Source: Formicarius rufipectus (taxonomy: Eukaryota > Chordata > Aves > Passeriformes > Formicariidae). Taken from it: 64,000 nucleotides of DNA. Within the stretch, counting starts at the first letter, position 1. The number at the start of each line of letters is the position of its first letter. The position numbers were made by a program, and so were the translations under genes. The stretch spans positions 2,014,992 through 2,078,991 of the forward strand of contig VXAU01000691.1 of the NCBI GenBank assembly GCA_013399695.1, read 5' to 3'. The notes under the pieces are model-generated. The model was not told the origin of the DNA, ran no database searches, and was given only the letters and a program-made list of their open reading frames with translations. Below are positions 28,956 through 40,035 of this stretch, in pieces.

Positions 28956-28963
28956 TGACGTCA
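28956..28963. promoter_or_regulatory. Perfect CRE palindrome TGACGTCA
   Basis: The eight-base palindrome TGACGTCA is the consensus full cAMP response element bound by CREB/ATF dimers. It lies in gene-poor sequence about 11 kb beyond the KLHL4 stop codon. A full CRE retaining its central CpG in AT-rich noncoding DNA is unusual but can occur by chance. Activity is not shown by sequence alone. Confidence 0.3.
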
Positions 28964-29047
28964 AGAGTTTTGGTTCTTCTATATTTCTAAGAAAGGCACA
29001 GTGTAACAGACTCGTGGTTTTGCCTTTAATTCCTCCACTCTTTGCTC

Positions 29048-29091
29048 TTTAAAATGCTTAATGCTTTAAAATGCTTAATTTTAAAATGTTT
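29048..29091. repeat. Short 17-bp tandem repeat
   Basis: A 17-bp unit beginning TTTAAAATGCTTAA is repeated twice head to tail (starts at 29048 and 29065). A third, degenerate partial copy follows. It is a small local slippage duplication in AT-rich sequence. Confidence 0.7.
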
Positions 29092-32000
29092 CATTTACCT
29101 TTTTTTAAAGGGAACCTCAGTCTACGTTAAAAGCTACACACTGTATAAATTATACTATTCAGAGGAAGTCTCTTAAGCTGCAATTATTTTTCTGTGTGAT
29201 AGGCATAAAGAGACAGAAGTGATACAAATCATACGTGTAATGCTTCAAAAACCTCCCTTCAAGGCTACATGTGCTGATACTTTTATGGGACTGCAGAAAA
29301 ATGTTTGTCCTTATGAAGACAAATGAGAAAATCTATCAGAATTCCAGGTACTTAAAGAATAAATTGGAGGTTTCTTTAAAGCTGTTGTGCTTTTATCTTT
29401 GTGTACAAAGGGATAATCCCAGCACAGAGGATGGGGAGGTGACAACTCAGGGTTAGCTACTGAGTTCCTCCATTCTTTCTGTCCACTTGTGTGTGGCCAC
29501 TTACGAGGCTGGTCCATCAGAGGTCAGGCCCTGCTTATTTTCCTCAAATATTGCAGCTTATTGATACTTCCTGGTGTTTGTATTAAAACCTATATCATCA
29601 CAGCATGACATCACTGAACTGTGAGACTTCCTGTCCTTGTAGGCTGTAACATTTTTAGAGCTGACCAAGACCTAAGAAACATTCAGTGGAGTGTGAAAAT
29701 TCTTTAGAATGTTAGTTTTAATCTTGGTTTAGTTCTTAGAACCTCAGCTGCTTTTCTGAAGTAAAGACTCTGTAAGAGTGAGAACAGAGCAGTTTGCTTT
29801 TACTTTTGAGCCTTGGGCCATCTTTGTCTGCTGTGTCTGTGTCTTTCACAGAGACTGCAGGTCTGGCTCCTTTTCTCCTGCATTCCCCGTGGTGCCATCA
29901 GATTGCAGCACACCTAACTGTGGTCCCCAAGCCCCTTTATCATGGGTCTGCTGGCACTGCAGGCACAGTAAAACAAATGTCAAGACCAACATGGCCTGGC
30001 TTGAACTTTCTCAATATTTCCCAAGAGCCTCTAAGGACCAACCATCCCCATCCAGCTCTCCAACCTGACCTGCACCACCAGTAATTACAGGATATGGCTT
30101 ATAGACTATCCAAATTATCCACAGAATTTAAAAAGACAAGCAGCTTTTTATGTGTGTGTTGAAACAGATTTAACTCTTTCTGAGCAGAGCTCTGCTGGTT
30201 CCACATGTGGTAACAACTCACCAGGTCTTCAGCTGCTGGGAACTAAATGACCAGCAGTGCTGAGTAAATCCCCAGTTGTGCCTCTAAAGATCATCTTCAG
30301 CACTTTCTGACCTTTCAAGATTTTACCTTGCAGAAGCATTTTAGAACAAGGCCATTGATTTATTCATTTTTCCCAGCTGGGGTGTTGATTTATAAAGTCA
30401 TTGGATGGAAGCATTTTTTTCTAAGAGTGTCTAAACCCACAGGGCTGGCCTGGGACCAATTTGTTGGTTTGAGCTTTAAAAATTGCATGTAGATTTGACA
30501 GTTTAAAGCAGGCAGCCCTTTAGAAGAGAGTTTTCAGCCTGCCTTGGTGGCTGAAAAGTCTGAGTGCAGTCTGAGTCTGGAGGTGAATGGTGCAGAACCC
30601 TCAACTGGAGTGCTGATAAATAGGCCAGAACAGCCCCAAGGCTCATTTCCCCTTTGATTTGTTGTGTTGATTCCCCTCCTTACTTAGAAGTCATGAAAGT
30701 CCCTCCTCCTCTTGTCCCTTTTTCTAAGAACATGAAAAGTTCATGCTTGTCCTGGACAATGGGAGGGGGTGGTGGTGGTGAAGACAACTAAATGATGCCC
30801 CTAAAGTTGGAGTTTTTTAAACCTCCTACTGTCTTGTCATAACTGTTTTCTCTATTCACAACAAAAGGCTGCTAAACTCCAGTGGCCACTCCAGCCCTGA
30901 ACTTGTATTGAAATAAATTAATACCATGCTTCTGTCATATCCTATTAGCAGGTAACTGAAACTTAACTTCATTTAGTAAATATGACAAAGAGTTGATGAC
31001 AGATTGAATTTAATCAGTTATATCATTATTGTCCAATTACTGGCAGTACAAATAAATTAATATGCCATAGAAAGAACCACTTTTTCTTGAAAATGTTATG
31101 CATTTTAGTATCCTATTTAGCATATTGAGTTTTGACATTAGTGTTGGCATTTGGAGTGAATGGTCATCTCTTCTATCCCCCAAAGAAACAGGATTCCACT
31201 GGAAAATTACCATACACAGACAGCCCTTCCCATTTGTAAGAGCTGTGTGCATCAATTTTTTCCCAGTAATATAATTTCCAGTTAAACCTATTCCTATTGG
31301 GGCACATAACAAGATTTAAACTTTAGAAAAACGATAAAAGTAATGGATATGTAGTTAGGGGTGTGGTGTATCCTTGTTGCTTTAATTCAAAATGCTGCTT
31401 CAGACCTATTTCAAATTTTCTGTCTAATGCAAACCTTGGTTTCTCTGGTGTTGAAATGCAGTTTTTCCTCTCTCTTTGTGCTGTCAGCCAAACAGTCTGC
31501 TCTTTGTGGTGTTTTTCTTCAAGTCAAAATTAAGTTAGTGATGCTGGAATTCAATATCATATATAAAAATTGATTTGCTTTGTAAAAATATCTCGGAGTG
31601 CCATTACAGATATACTGGCTAGACTGGGTGACTTTGAGATCCCACCTGTGGGAGACTAAAAATTAAGTGTGTCTGTACTGAATTACAAGAGCAATAAAGC
31701 AGAGAGGAAATGCAGGAGGCTCAAACTGTAGGGAGTTTTACAGCTAAAACGTGGCATATCACAATCTCATCTTTGAGCCTTCTCAAATAATTTGTTTGCT
31801 TGTTTGTTCTTGTTTGATCCTTCTTTGCTCTTCACAGTGAGAGAACGAGTTGCACTTTTTCTCTTCTTGTCCTCCCACTTGGGAGAAGGGACTGACCCCA
31901 CCCCACTACAAACTCCTTTAGGCTTCTCTTCTTAGTTGTGTTTTGGAAAACTGAGAAACAAACTAAAAAAATTCTTTATTTTGCCACCCACAGTGATGTC

Positions 32001-35000
32001 ACCACCTTAGAATACACTCCTGCCACGTACTCCAGTTTATAGTTCAGTTTTTTGTTTTATGAAGTGCAGTTGGGATCCTCATGTCTTGTGAAACTTAGGA
32101 ACTAAAATCTATTTACCAGAAGGGTAAGGTGTGGTGTGAGTTCCATGATATAGATTATTTTTCCGTGATCTGTAGAGCTTGAATTCAGTCAATAGAGAAG
32201 GTATAAAAAAGTGCTTTTAAGTGAAAAACAAGAAGTTTTTTGCACACTTAAATCAACAGCTTGTTGGTTGCAATTGTCAATCAACATCCAAGCACAACTC
32301 CACAAAACCCTGTTTACACTCTTACAAGGGGCTCTGCTCAAATAAGACTTTGAGAATAAAATATCTAACTCTGCAGTACCTTTAGAAAAGAATAGACAAT
32401 AGTTTGATTCCTCATTAACTTATTATGTTTCTTTAAAACTCTAGTGGCCAAGGCTGGGTGTGAGGTAGTGCAGAGGACGTGAGAAATTCTCCTCTTGCAT
32501 GTCTGTTGACTTTGATGCCGTTTTGCCAACCATCTTGAGATGATATGAATGTTTACTATGTGCAAAAAGTGGATTTCTCAGGAGTGACTATGAGGGAAAG
32601 CAAGTGGACAGACTACAAGGAGTTATTTCAAGGTTGAGTGCCTGAGGTTTTCTTTGAATAATAATAAAAATAAGTTATACAAAATAAATTATGGGACTAT
32701 AAACCTCTCAAGACAGTGACAATTATCAAACCAGTTTCCAAACCACATTTCTGAAACACCTGTAGCGAAAGTTTGCTTTCATCTTCAGCTACAGGGCTTT
32801 TATGACAAGATGCCAGTATATGTAGTGGAACTTGCATTATTATGTCTGTGTCTGGAGGGCTGAACAAACGCCACAATCCTGAGGGAATTAAAAGGATTTA
32901 TGATGATAACTTAGTGGAGAAAATAAAATGGTTTAAAAAAAGGCTGACTGTGAACAAAAAAGAACAAATACAAGGAGATAACAGGTAAATAAAACATGTG
33001 AAGTTCACAGAGGCTGAGGCTTAGAATGTAAGAAAATGTTATCACATTTTGGGCTTTGTTGAGTTTTAAGGCCCTTTGATCCACCGTTGCTGAACGAAAT
33101 AACCATCTTGTCATTTAATCACTATGAAGTTTAAGTCCATTGCTATGTCTGTGTGTTAGATAATTGAAATATGAATATAACTACAATTTTCATCTCTAAG
33201 ATACCAAGTATAGAGTGAAATACATTCCAAAAACCACATTTTTATCTGATCTGACAAAATTATTTAGTTGGCAGGAAGAAAACAGGGCAGAAATCTGCAA
33301 CCAATACTCCTGTACGCACTTAGAGCTTCGCTCCTTCTGCTTTGCTGCACGGTCCTTTTTGCTTGTGCTAAATCATCAAATGAGATTTTTATATTGTATT
33401 TTATTATATTTAAAAGATGAAATTAAGTTTGAAAGGTTCCTCAGCCACTCTGGTTTACATTTTGATGGGTTTTTACCTAGTCTGCAGTGTCTCTTTTGGC
33501 CCCTGACCTCCGCTCTCCGATCTTTCCCAGTTTTCCAGAGTATTGTCAGTGGAGTGTGTACAATCCTGCTTGGCAAAAATGTGCCAGAGGGATTTTTCTT
33601 TCTTTTTGCAACATGGTTGATTCCATCCAGCAGCTGCAGGCCTCTTTTTTCACAAAAGAATCTGATTACTGAGTGTGATTAAAATGAATTTTTCTTTATA
33701 TGGCACACTGTTTTCCCCAAGTGAATCAGACCAGCACGTTTTTCTGAGCATCATGTAATACTTGAGGGTGTAAAGGCACAATCAGCACAAGACTTTTTAT
33801 TTACTATTGTTCAATACAAACAGTGCAGAGTGAAAGAAACTAATGAGGTCTTTGATAATCAATTCTTATCAGAAAGGCCTTGGGCAAAATGTGGTTTTCC
33901 AATTATCATCAGTTGTTCAGTAGCTGTACATAGGCTGGGTTTTTTTCATCTGGAAGTGCTGATTTTATCTTTATTTTAAGAAAGATTAACTTCCATTTGA
34001 ATGCTTGAAATTAAAACTGTTCCTGCTTGGAGTGATTTCTTGACAAGTGGCATTATTTTCTCGTGCATGATTTCACATGTGAGAACTGTCACACACCCAT
34101 CGAGCTAAAGCTGTAGGAGGAGCACTCACAGATAGGCAATCCAGGCAATTATCACACAGGGGTTTGGGGAATTTCAGGGCAGGATATTTGGGTTTAAGAT
34201 ATTTTCTTATTTATTCTTTGAGAGTAAAGGAGTGGGTAATGCATGGAATAGCCCCTGGGGAGAGGATGTTTCCAGATTTAGGAAGAAAGCTTCTGCTCGG
34301 TGGTGAGAGGGAGGGAAGGAAGGGCAGCCACTGAGATTTGTTATATAAACAGCTGCATCCCAATGTTCACTTTAGCTTTCCAAAGGGACCAGTTGGAGAC
34401 TGAGCAGTTTGGGAAGCTGATGTAGTGAATCCATTTGGATTTTTGGCTCTCTTTCCATCCCTATTACTTGTACCTCAGAAATAAAGAGGTTTCCTTTGGG
34501 GGTTTCTTTTGCCCCACAGTTGTAATTATTGAGACAATGTCTTTGGTGGGGGTAAGCGTCCTGAAAAAGCAAGAGCAAACTTTGCCATATGATACTGATG
34601 GTTCATAACAGATTATTAATACATTTGTGGTGGTTTAGGTTCTCTAGATAGAGCCTAGGCAAAGGGCTCTGAGCTCAGACTTACCTTAAGCTGATGGAAA
34701 TCAGTCAGGAATAGTTACCCCTTGGATTAAAGTATGGCAGAGGAAAGGGTTGGTTTCAAGTGATGTAATACTTCACTTTCCTCAGCACTTTTTATATTAT
34801 TATATTTATTTAGAGCTGTCTTCTAAAGTGCATAAAGCTGATTGTAAACTGCTCTCTATTTTCTGTGAGAAATAATTCATAAGCTGTAATTTTTATTGTG
34901 GTGCTTCGGGACCTCTTTCTGAATTCTTGGAGCAGTATCATTGAATGACATATTAACTGGAGGGGACAGGGAGAAATATATATGAAAGCAAGTTAAAACT

Positions 35001-38000
35001 CAGTGTTTTATAGAGAGATGAGATGGAACTGTTAAATCCTGGAGAAGCTGCATCCAGTATTTAGGAGCAGTCCCTGCTGCAGAGGAAAGATGACCCTGCT
35101 TTTTACCCTGTAGAAAGAATTGTTAAGAATATGTGAAGTTTCCTTGTCTTTCATGCAAAGCACACTCTGTTCACCTTTGGCACCTTTTAAGGGCTCTCCT
35201 AATATGGAAAATGGGGAAACAGAGGAACAAATATCTTCTATTCTATTTATGGTCTTAGTATCCATGGCTGTGTCTTGTTCCTTTTCTAAAAGGCAAAGTT
35301 TAGAGGTTATACCCCACATCAGGGATTGCAGCTTAAACATATCTGGGTGATCAGGGGAGGGTGCTGTGCTAATTGATGGGGTTAATGAGCCAGGTGGGAA
35401 ATGCAGGCTCCTCCTCATTCAGCTGCCCCTGTATTTGCCTTTGCAGCCAAAGAGATGGGTCTCATGGTTTGCACTCAGCAAAATCAAACCCAAGCAGCTT
35501 TGATCTCAATGTGTCACCCCCCCAGGACAGGCACAGGGATCCCTATCCCAGTGTGGCTTTGGCAATATTTTCAGAAGGGGCTTTGCTGTAACTGAGTAAC
35601 TTGGCTGCCAAAATTGCCTTTAGGAGGTCAGCAGTGTCTGTGCTCATGGTGAAAATTTACCTTAAGGCATCTTCACTAACAAATGTAGTAGACTCTTGAG
35701 AGTAATAAAGGGTTGATTTATATTTCAAGGATAAATATGACTCCAAGGTAGACCAGTTCGCTTAGAAAGGGCCAGGATCCTCTATAAATTGTCACACAGC
35801 ACCATCTTCTGAGCAGACCCTGCACAGCTGCTCAGCCCCAGCTCATGAGGCAATACCAGCAAACCCCAGTGGTCCACACCTGGTTTTTCAAGCTCTGAAG
35901 GATGAGAAAACTTGTATCCAATTTGCTGAGGAACAGCACTCAGATTATTAAGGTGTGGGTCGGTGTTTAAGAGGTTCATGTCTGCCCTGATTGAAAAAGT
36001 CACGGGAAAACATCAATGAACTCTGAGGGAATTCCCAGTGAGGAATCCTGTGTAGCAAAATGCAATGTGGGTGACCCTCTCAACACAATGACCTCCTGGG
36101 ACTGCACAGATGAGAGAAATGCTGCCCAAGCTCCAATAATACTGAATGTGGGCCATTCAGCCCTTGGTTTGGGCAGTTCTAAGACAAATAACACTGACCA
36201 GTTGACTCTGATTTAAGCAAGAAACTAAACATTACACTGTCTTTTTGTCATGATATTTTTCTTGCTGTTTTCTGTGTTAATTTTAATATTAGGAAATGTT
36301 TTCTGGGCTATTTATTATTAGGCAAAGCCTTGCAGGGATATTGCAACATTTTTGTAAAAATCTATCTTGACTAGAAATATAATTATGATATTTTAAAGGC
36401 TGGAAATGATGTGGCCAAAGAAGTTTTAGAAATGCACATAAATGGAAGGGGTTATGGGGGGAGGGAAGAGGGGGACCAAAACCCAACATACAAAGAAATT
36501 CTTAGGCAGCCACATATATGTAAAACCTGAAAAGAAATATTCATACAAAATTGTAAAGTTCAAAAGAACAGTGCATTTCCAGAAGGAAAAGAGAAAACTT
36601 AGTGGCATCAGGGAAATTATTTATTTTTTGTGTCATCTGTAAATAGTTCTAGTACTGCTTTCCTGCCTTGTAGCTGTGTTAGGATAAGGAATGCTCCACT
36701 AATGCAGTTTCATTGCTGAGTGTGTCACTGATAAAGGGATTTTTGTGGGCTAGTGGGTTCTTACGCTGTTGCCCTAAATCTCTCTTACTGGTGGATAAAG
36801 ACATCACAGTGCTTAAGCTGCATCTTCATTCTCTTCCAGAACTGATTCCATGGGTGAGTGGTGTCCCTGCTCCCCCTCACTTTGTCAGATGAAGTGTCAC
36901 TGTTGATGCCGGTCACGTCAGATCAGTCAGACCAAAGAGGGAAAAGGTGGTTTAAGGGGCAGGGCCTTAAAGCAAAAACACCCAAAGATTTGGGCACAGG
37001 AGAAGCAGCATCAATAATGTCACTGTTCCAGCCAGACATCTGGTAGGAAGCCCAGAGCAGCACCAGGCTGGGATGAGAGGGGGTGCCAGGGGTGCCAACC
37101 AGATGTGCCTGCAGCTGGCAGGGACCCGCCGAGCAAAGGTGCTGCACAACTACTGCACCTCCTCGTGTCTGGAGAAACAGGACCTGTGAGGGCAGGACAG
37201 CCCAGAAGAGAGTATCTCCTGCACTTCCTCTCACCTAATAATGTCTGAGCATCTTCAAATTCCCTTGTCTTCCCTCTTCCTGTGAGGTGCCCAGTTTCCT
37301 TTTGTGGATGCCTGGTTTCCTTTCACGTGATTTCTCACTGCTGTGCAAAGAAAATAGAGAAAAAAACCCTCAACCTAAAACACACTTCAGTACTGAAAAA
37401 CCAAGGAACTGTTTTCTCTAGAAAATTCAGTTGTGCCATGTTATTACTTAAATTTAAGTACCTGCTTAAATTTTTTTCTTCTTCTGTTTTCTAACACTTA
37501 ATATTTTAACCTAATGATAATTCTTGCCATAATTTCATCCTATAATAGATTATTTTGAAATTAATTCATGTGTGAAATATTCCTCTTATTCTTTACAAGT
37601 TGAAATGAAGCTTAATATCAACAACTCCAAAGAGCCTGTGCACAAGGTGATTCCCAGCTCGTGCCTCAGTGTCTGTTCTCATGTGCCTCTTGCAGATGTT
37701 TTGTCATTAGTTGCACGTTGTATAATTTGTGTTTTAGAGCTTTAAAAATGGGCATTTGATATCAGGGCTTTTCAAACAAGAGGAGAATATATGAGGTTGT
37801 GCTGGTTACTTGGAGCAGGGATGTGCTGATAAAGGAGAACAGGAGAAAAGCAGGATTTAGAGCCCGAGTCTCTATCCACGCAAATCCTTATCTATGGAAA
37901 AGACTGCACGTGGCTGTTGCACGGCCAAAGCAGGATGGCAACAAATAGGGAAAAGTGTTAGAATTTTTGCCAATAATGTTAAAAGTTAGTGTTGCTGCAA

Positions 38001-38046
38001 GAAGTTGTCCTCAGTAGGAGGTCAGACAAGTGCCCTACAGGATGGG

Positions 38047-38062
38047 GAGAGAGAGAGAGAGA
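38047..38062. repeat. GA dinucleotide microsatellite
   Basis: Eight GA units in a row in noncoding sequence downstream of KLHL4. Confidence 0.85.
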
Positions 38063-38166
38063 AATGTGCCATCCACCCCGCATTCCCAAAGTTCTTCCCG
38101 TGCAGAGTCCCTGTCACTGTGGTGGTTGGCCCCTTGGGTTTGCTGCACATCACTGATTTGCTGGGG

Positions 38167-38240
38167 AATTAAAATACCTTCCCCCTCTGGTGGGAATTCT
38201 GGAAATTAAAATACCTTCCTCCTCTGGTGGGAATTCTGGA
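38167..38240. repeat. 37-bp tandem duplication, two copies
   Basis: Two adjacent 37-bp units (38167-38203 and 38204-38240) share the core AAAATACCTTCC, then CTCTGGTGGGAATTCTGGA. Only one clear internal difference is visible (C at 38184 against T at 38221), apart from slight offset at the unit edge. The near identity implies a recent local duplication. It lies about 1.7 kb past the KLHL4 stop codon, so it could be within or just beyond a long 3' UTR. Confidence 0.9.
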
Positions 38241-39481
38241 CCCCATGACTCACGAGCTGCTCTGGGATTTGTTCCCCCTTTGCTTGGATTGTGTGGGTTG
38301 GTAGGGATTTTTGTGGACCTTTCAATCTTTTAAAGAAATGAGATTGATCCTTCTGTGTTTTCTGGTTTGAAAGGATGTAAAATAAACCCCACAAAGCTGT
38401 TAAAATATAGTCTGAAGTTTCTTAGCAGAGAAAGTAAATTTTATTTGAATGTAGCATGCTATATATAAACATAATTGATTTTTAAAGTTAAAAATGTTCT
38501 TTTTATAAATATGCTTATGACATTTTCTCTTTAGAGGCATTCAATAGGCTTAATACTATGATTTTTTATTTTTTTTTTAAATAGCATATTGCTGGATTCT
38601 GAAAACACAGTATTCTATCAGGAAAGTTACTCTACACATTCAAAGAGTTTTCATCTCTGTCCTGAATTTTCTGGTACTGACAAAACAACAGCAGAACAAA
38701 CACTAAGGTGAGCACTGACCAAATATTGTGCTTTACAGCATAGAATATCTTACATACATTCTTTTTCTAAAATACACTTTCAGCATTTGAAATTATATTT
38801 TTTGAAAAATGAAATTAAGGTAAAACAAATCAAAACCTTCCATACAAATTGGCACACATAAGAAAATATCATGCATGTGGAATATTGTGTGCTGTTTTCC
38901 CGTTTATCCTTGATTCTTAGCATTCCCCTAATTCCAGATAAAACATAAACATGTTTCTATAGATGGTATACAGTGTTACACAGTGGATGTGGTTTCTTCC
39001 TTACCATATTTCTACTGTACATGAGAGAAAGCTGGTAATCTTCAGCTGAGGTCAAAGCTTGTCATATCAATATGATATAAAGATTTCATTTTGTAAGTTA
39101 TATTCGAGGAATGTATTTATATGATTGTTTTAAAGTTTAATGCATCATTATCCCAAGAATAGTCAAATCAGCTGAGCACACACTGACAGATGGTTGGTGG
39201 GCAAAGAGGAATCCAGGAATAACCCGACACCCAGAGCAGCATTAAAATACCACAGATCTGTGCACTCTGAGAATGGGTGTATTGGCATTGTGTTTTGACA
39301 GAAAAGATTTCTTTCTGTTGGCACATATTTAATAACACAAAGGTACCTTAGCCCTCCTGTTTCTCAATTTGCATTATTCAGTTCAATATACTGCTAAAAA
39401 TGGATATTCTGTCACAGTACTAGCAATGCTGGATGTTAAATACTACAAATTCTTTGATTTTTTTCAAGTTAATTTAGTGGG
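38241..39481. other. Possible distal 3' UTR or downstream flank of KLHL4
   Basis: AT-rich sequence with no coding signal. On the minus strand it contains further AATAAA motifs (at 38565-38570 and 38440-38445). The KLHL4 transcript may therefore run on to one of these rather than ending at the first signal. The true end cannot be settled from sequence. Confidence 0.3.
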
Positions 39482-39487
39482 TTTATT
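39482..39487 (-). terminator. First AATAAA after the KLHL4 stop
   Basis: On the minus strand this reads AATAAA. It is the first canonical polyadenylation hexamer after the KLHL4 stop codon, about 490 nt downstream. No strong GU-rich downstream element is obvious, so use of this site is uncertain; later hexamers at 38565-38570 and 38440-38445 are alternatives. Confidence 0.3.
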
Positions 39488-39975
39488 TCTGAATATAGAA
39501 ATTAAGTTGCTCCTGCAGAGAATAGTCTGTTGCCAGTAATATTTCTGAGCAAATATTTCCTTCTGTGCATTCTCTGCTGAAGGTGTTTCTTAGTCATTTT
39601 TGTTTACTTAAAATATAAAAGCTCTTTTTATAAACTTTTGCATTCCTGCCAACATAGAAAGGAAAAAAGTTTATGAAATCTTATACACCTGTTTCTCACT
39701 TTACTACTGCATTTTATAAATAACAGATACACTTTTGTAACAAACCTGAACCATTGAAACATATTACTGTGTTTTATGGTTTAGGCATAATAAAATAATT
39801 CATTTATGCACAATTGTCCAATTTTTGTAATGCAGGAAGACACTTTTGTGCTCTGATATCATGATGGCTCAGAGATAAGTGCTGTCTGTAACAGAGGTGT
39901 GTGTAGTCTGTACTTCTTTCTGGAAAAGTTTCTTCTGAAACTCCAGTCAGTTTAGTTTGATGATATTTATAGTCC
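39488..39975 (-). other. KLHL4: KLHL4 3' UTR (proximal part)
   Basis: Noncoding sequence immediately after the KLHL4 TGA, on the same strand and without an evident splice junction. It is AT-rich, as is usual for vertebrate 3' UTRs. The proximal extent is inferred from the gene structure. The distal end depends on which AATAAA is used. Confidence 0.6.
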
Positions 39976-40035
39976 TCAGGGCAACTTCACCACAACAACA
40001 CAGGCTCCAGCCCTTCCAATGTTGACTGGAACTTC
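39976..40035 (-). CDS. KLHL4: KLHL4 exon 11 (last, stop codon)
   Basis: A 60-nt exon encoding p561-p579 (EVPVNIGRAG through VVVVKLP) and the TGA stop at 39976-39978. The acceptor AG lies at 40037-40036 and the exon starts in phase 0, matching the phase-0 end of exon 10. The peptide is the strand that closes the kelch propeller, and the NIGRAGACVV stretch is shared by the KLHL1/4/5 group. The exon is too short to stand out as an open frame. Confidence 0.95.
   Translation of the reverse strand, partial: EVPVNIGRAGACVVVVKLP

Larger units (their letters stand above)
7506..38046. other. Intergenic gene-poor region
   Basis: About 30 kb of AT-rich sequence with no exon, RNA gene or complete mobile element that I can recognise. 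It holds homopolymer tracts (A run near 16695-16711, A run near 23842-23857), a short GT run at 18221-18230, a CpG-enriched stretch near 21325-21570, and a CRE palindrome at 28956-28963. The longest open frames (140 codons at 11658-12080 and 155 codons at 33215-33682, both plus strand) match no family I recognise. Their lengths are within chance expectation for this composition and size. Confidence 0.55.

Noticed and set aside
33215..33682. Longest open frame in the window (155 codons, plus strand)
   Set aside because: The protein resembles no family I know, has a low-complexity hydrophobic look, and a frame of this length is near chance expectation in 64 kb of this composition.
34626..34700. 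TGTGGTGGTTTAGG, resembling the start of the LTR at 55991
   Set aside because: Similarity ends after about a dozen bases, and no matching 3' end ACCACA, TATA box or LTR-like body follows.
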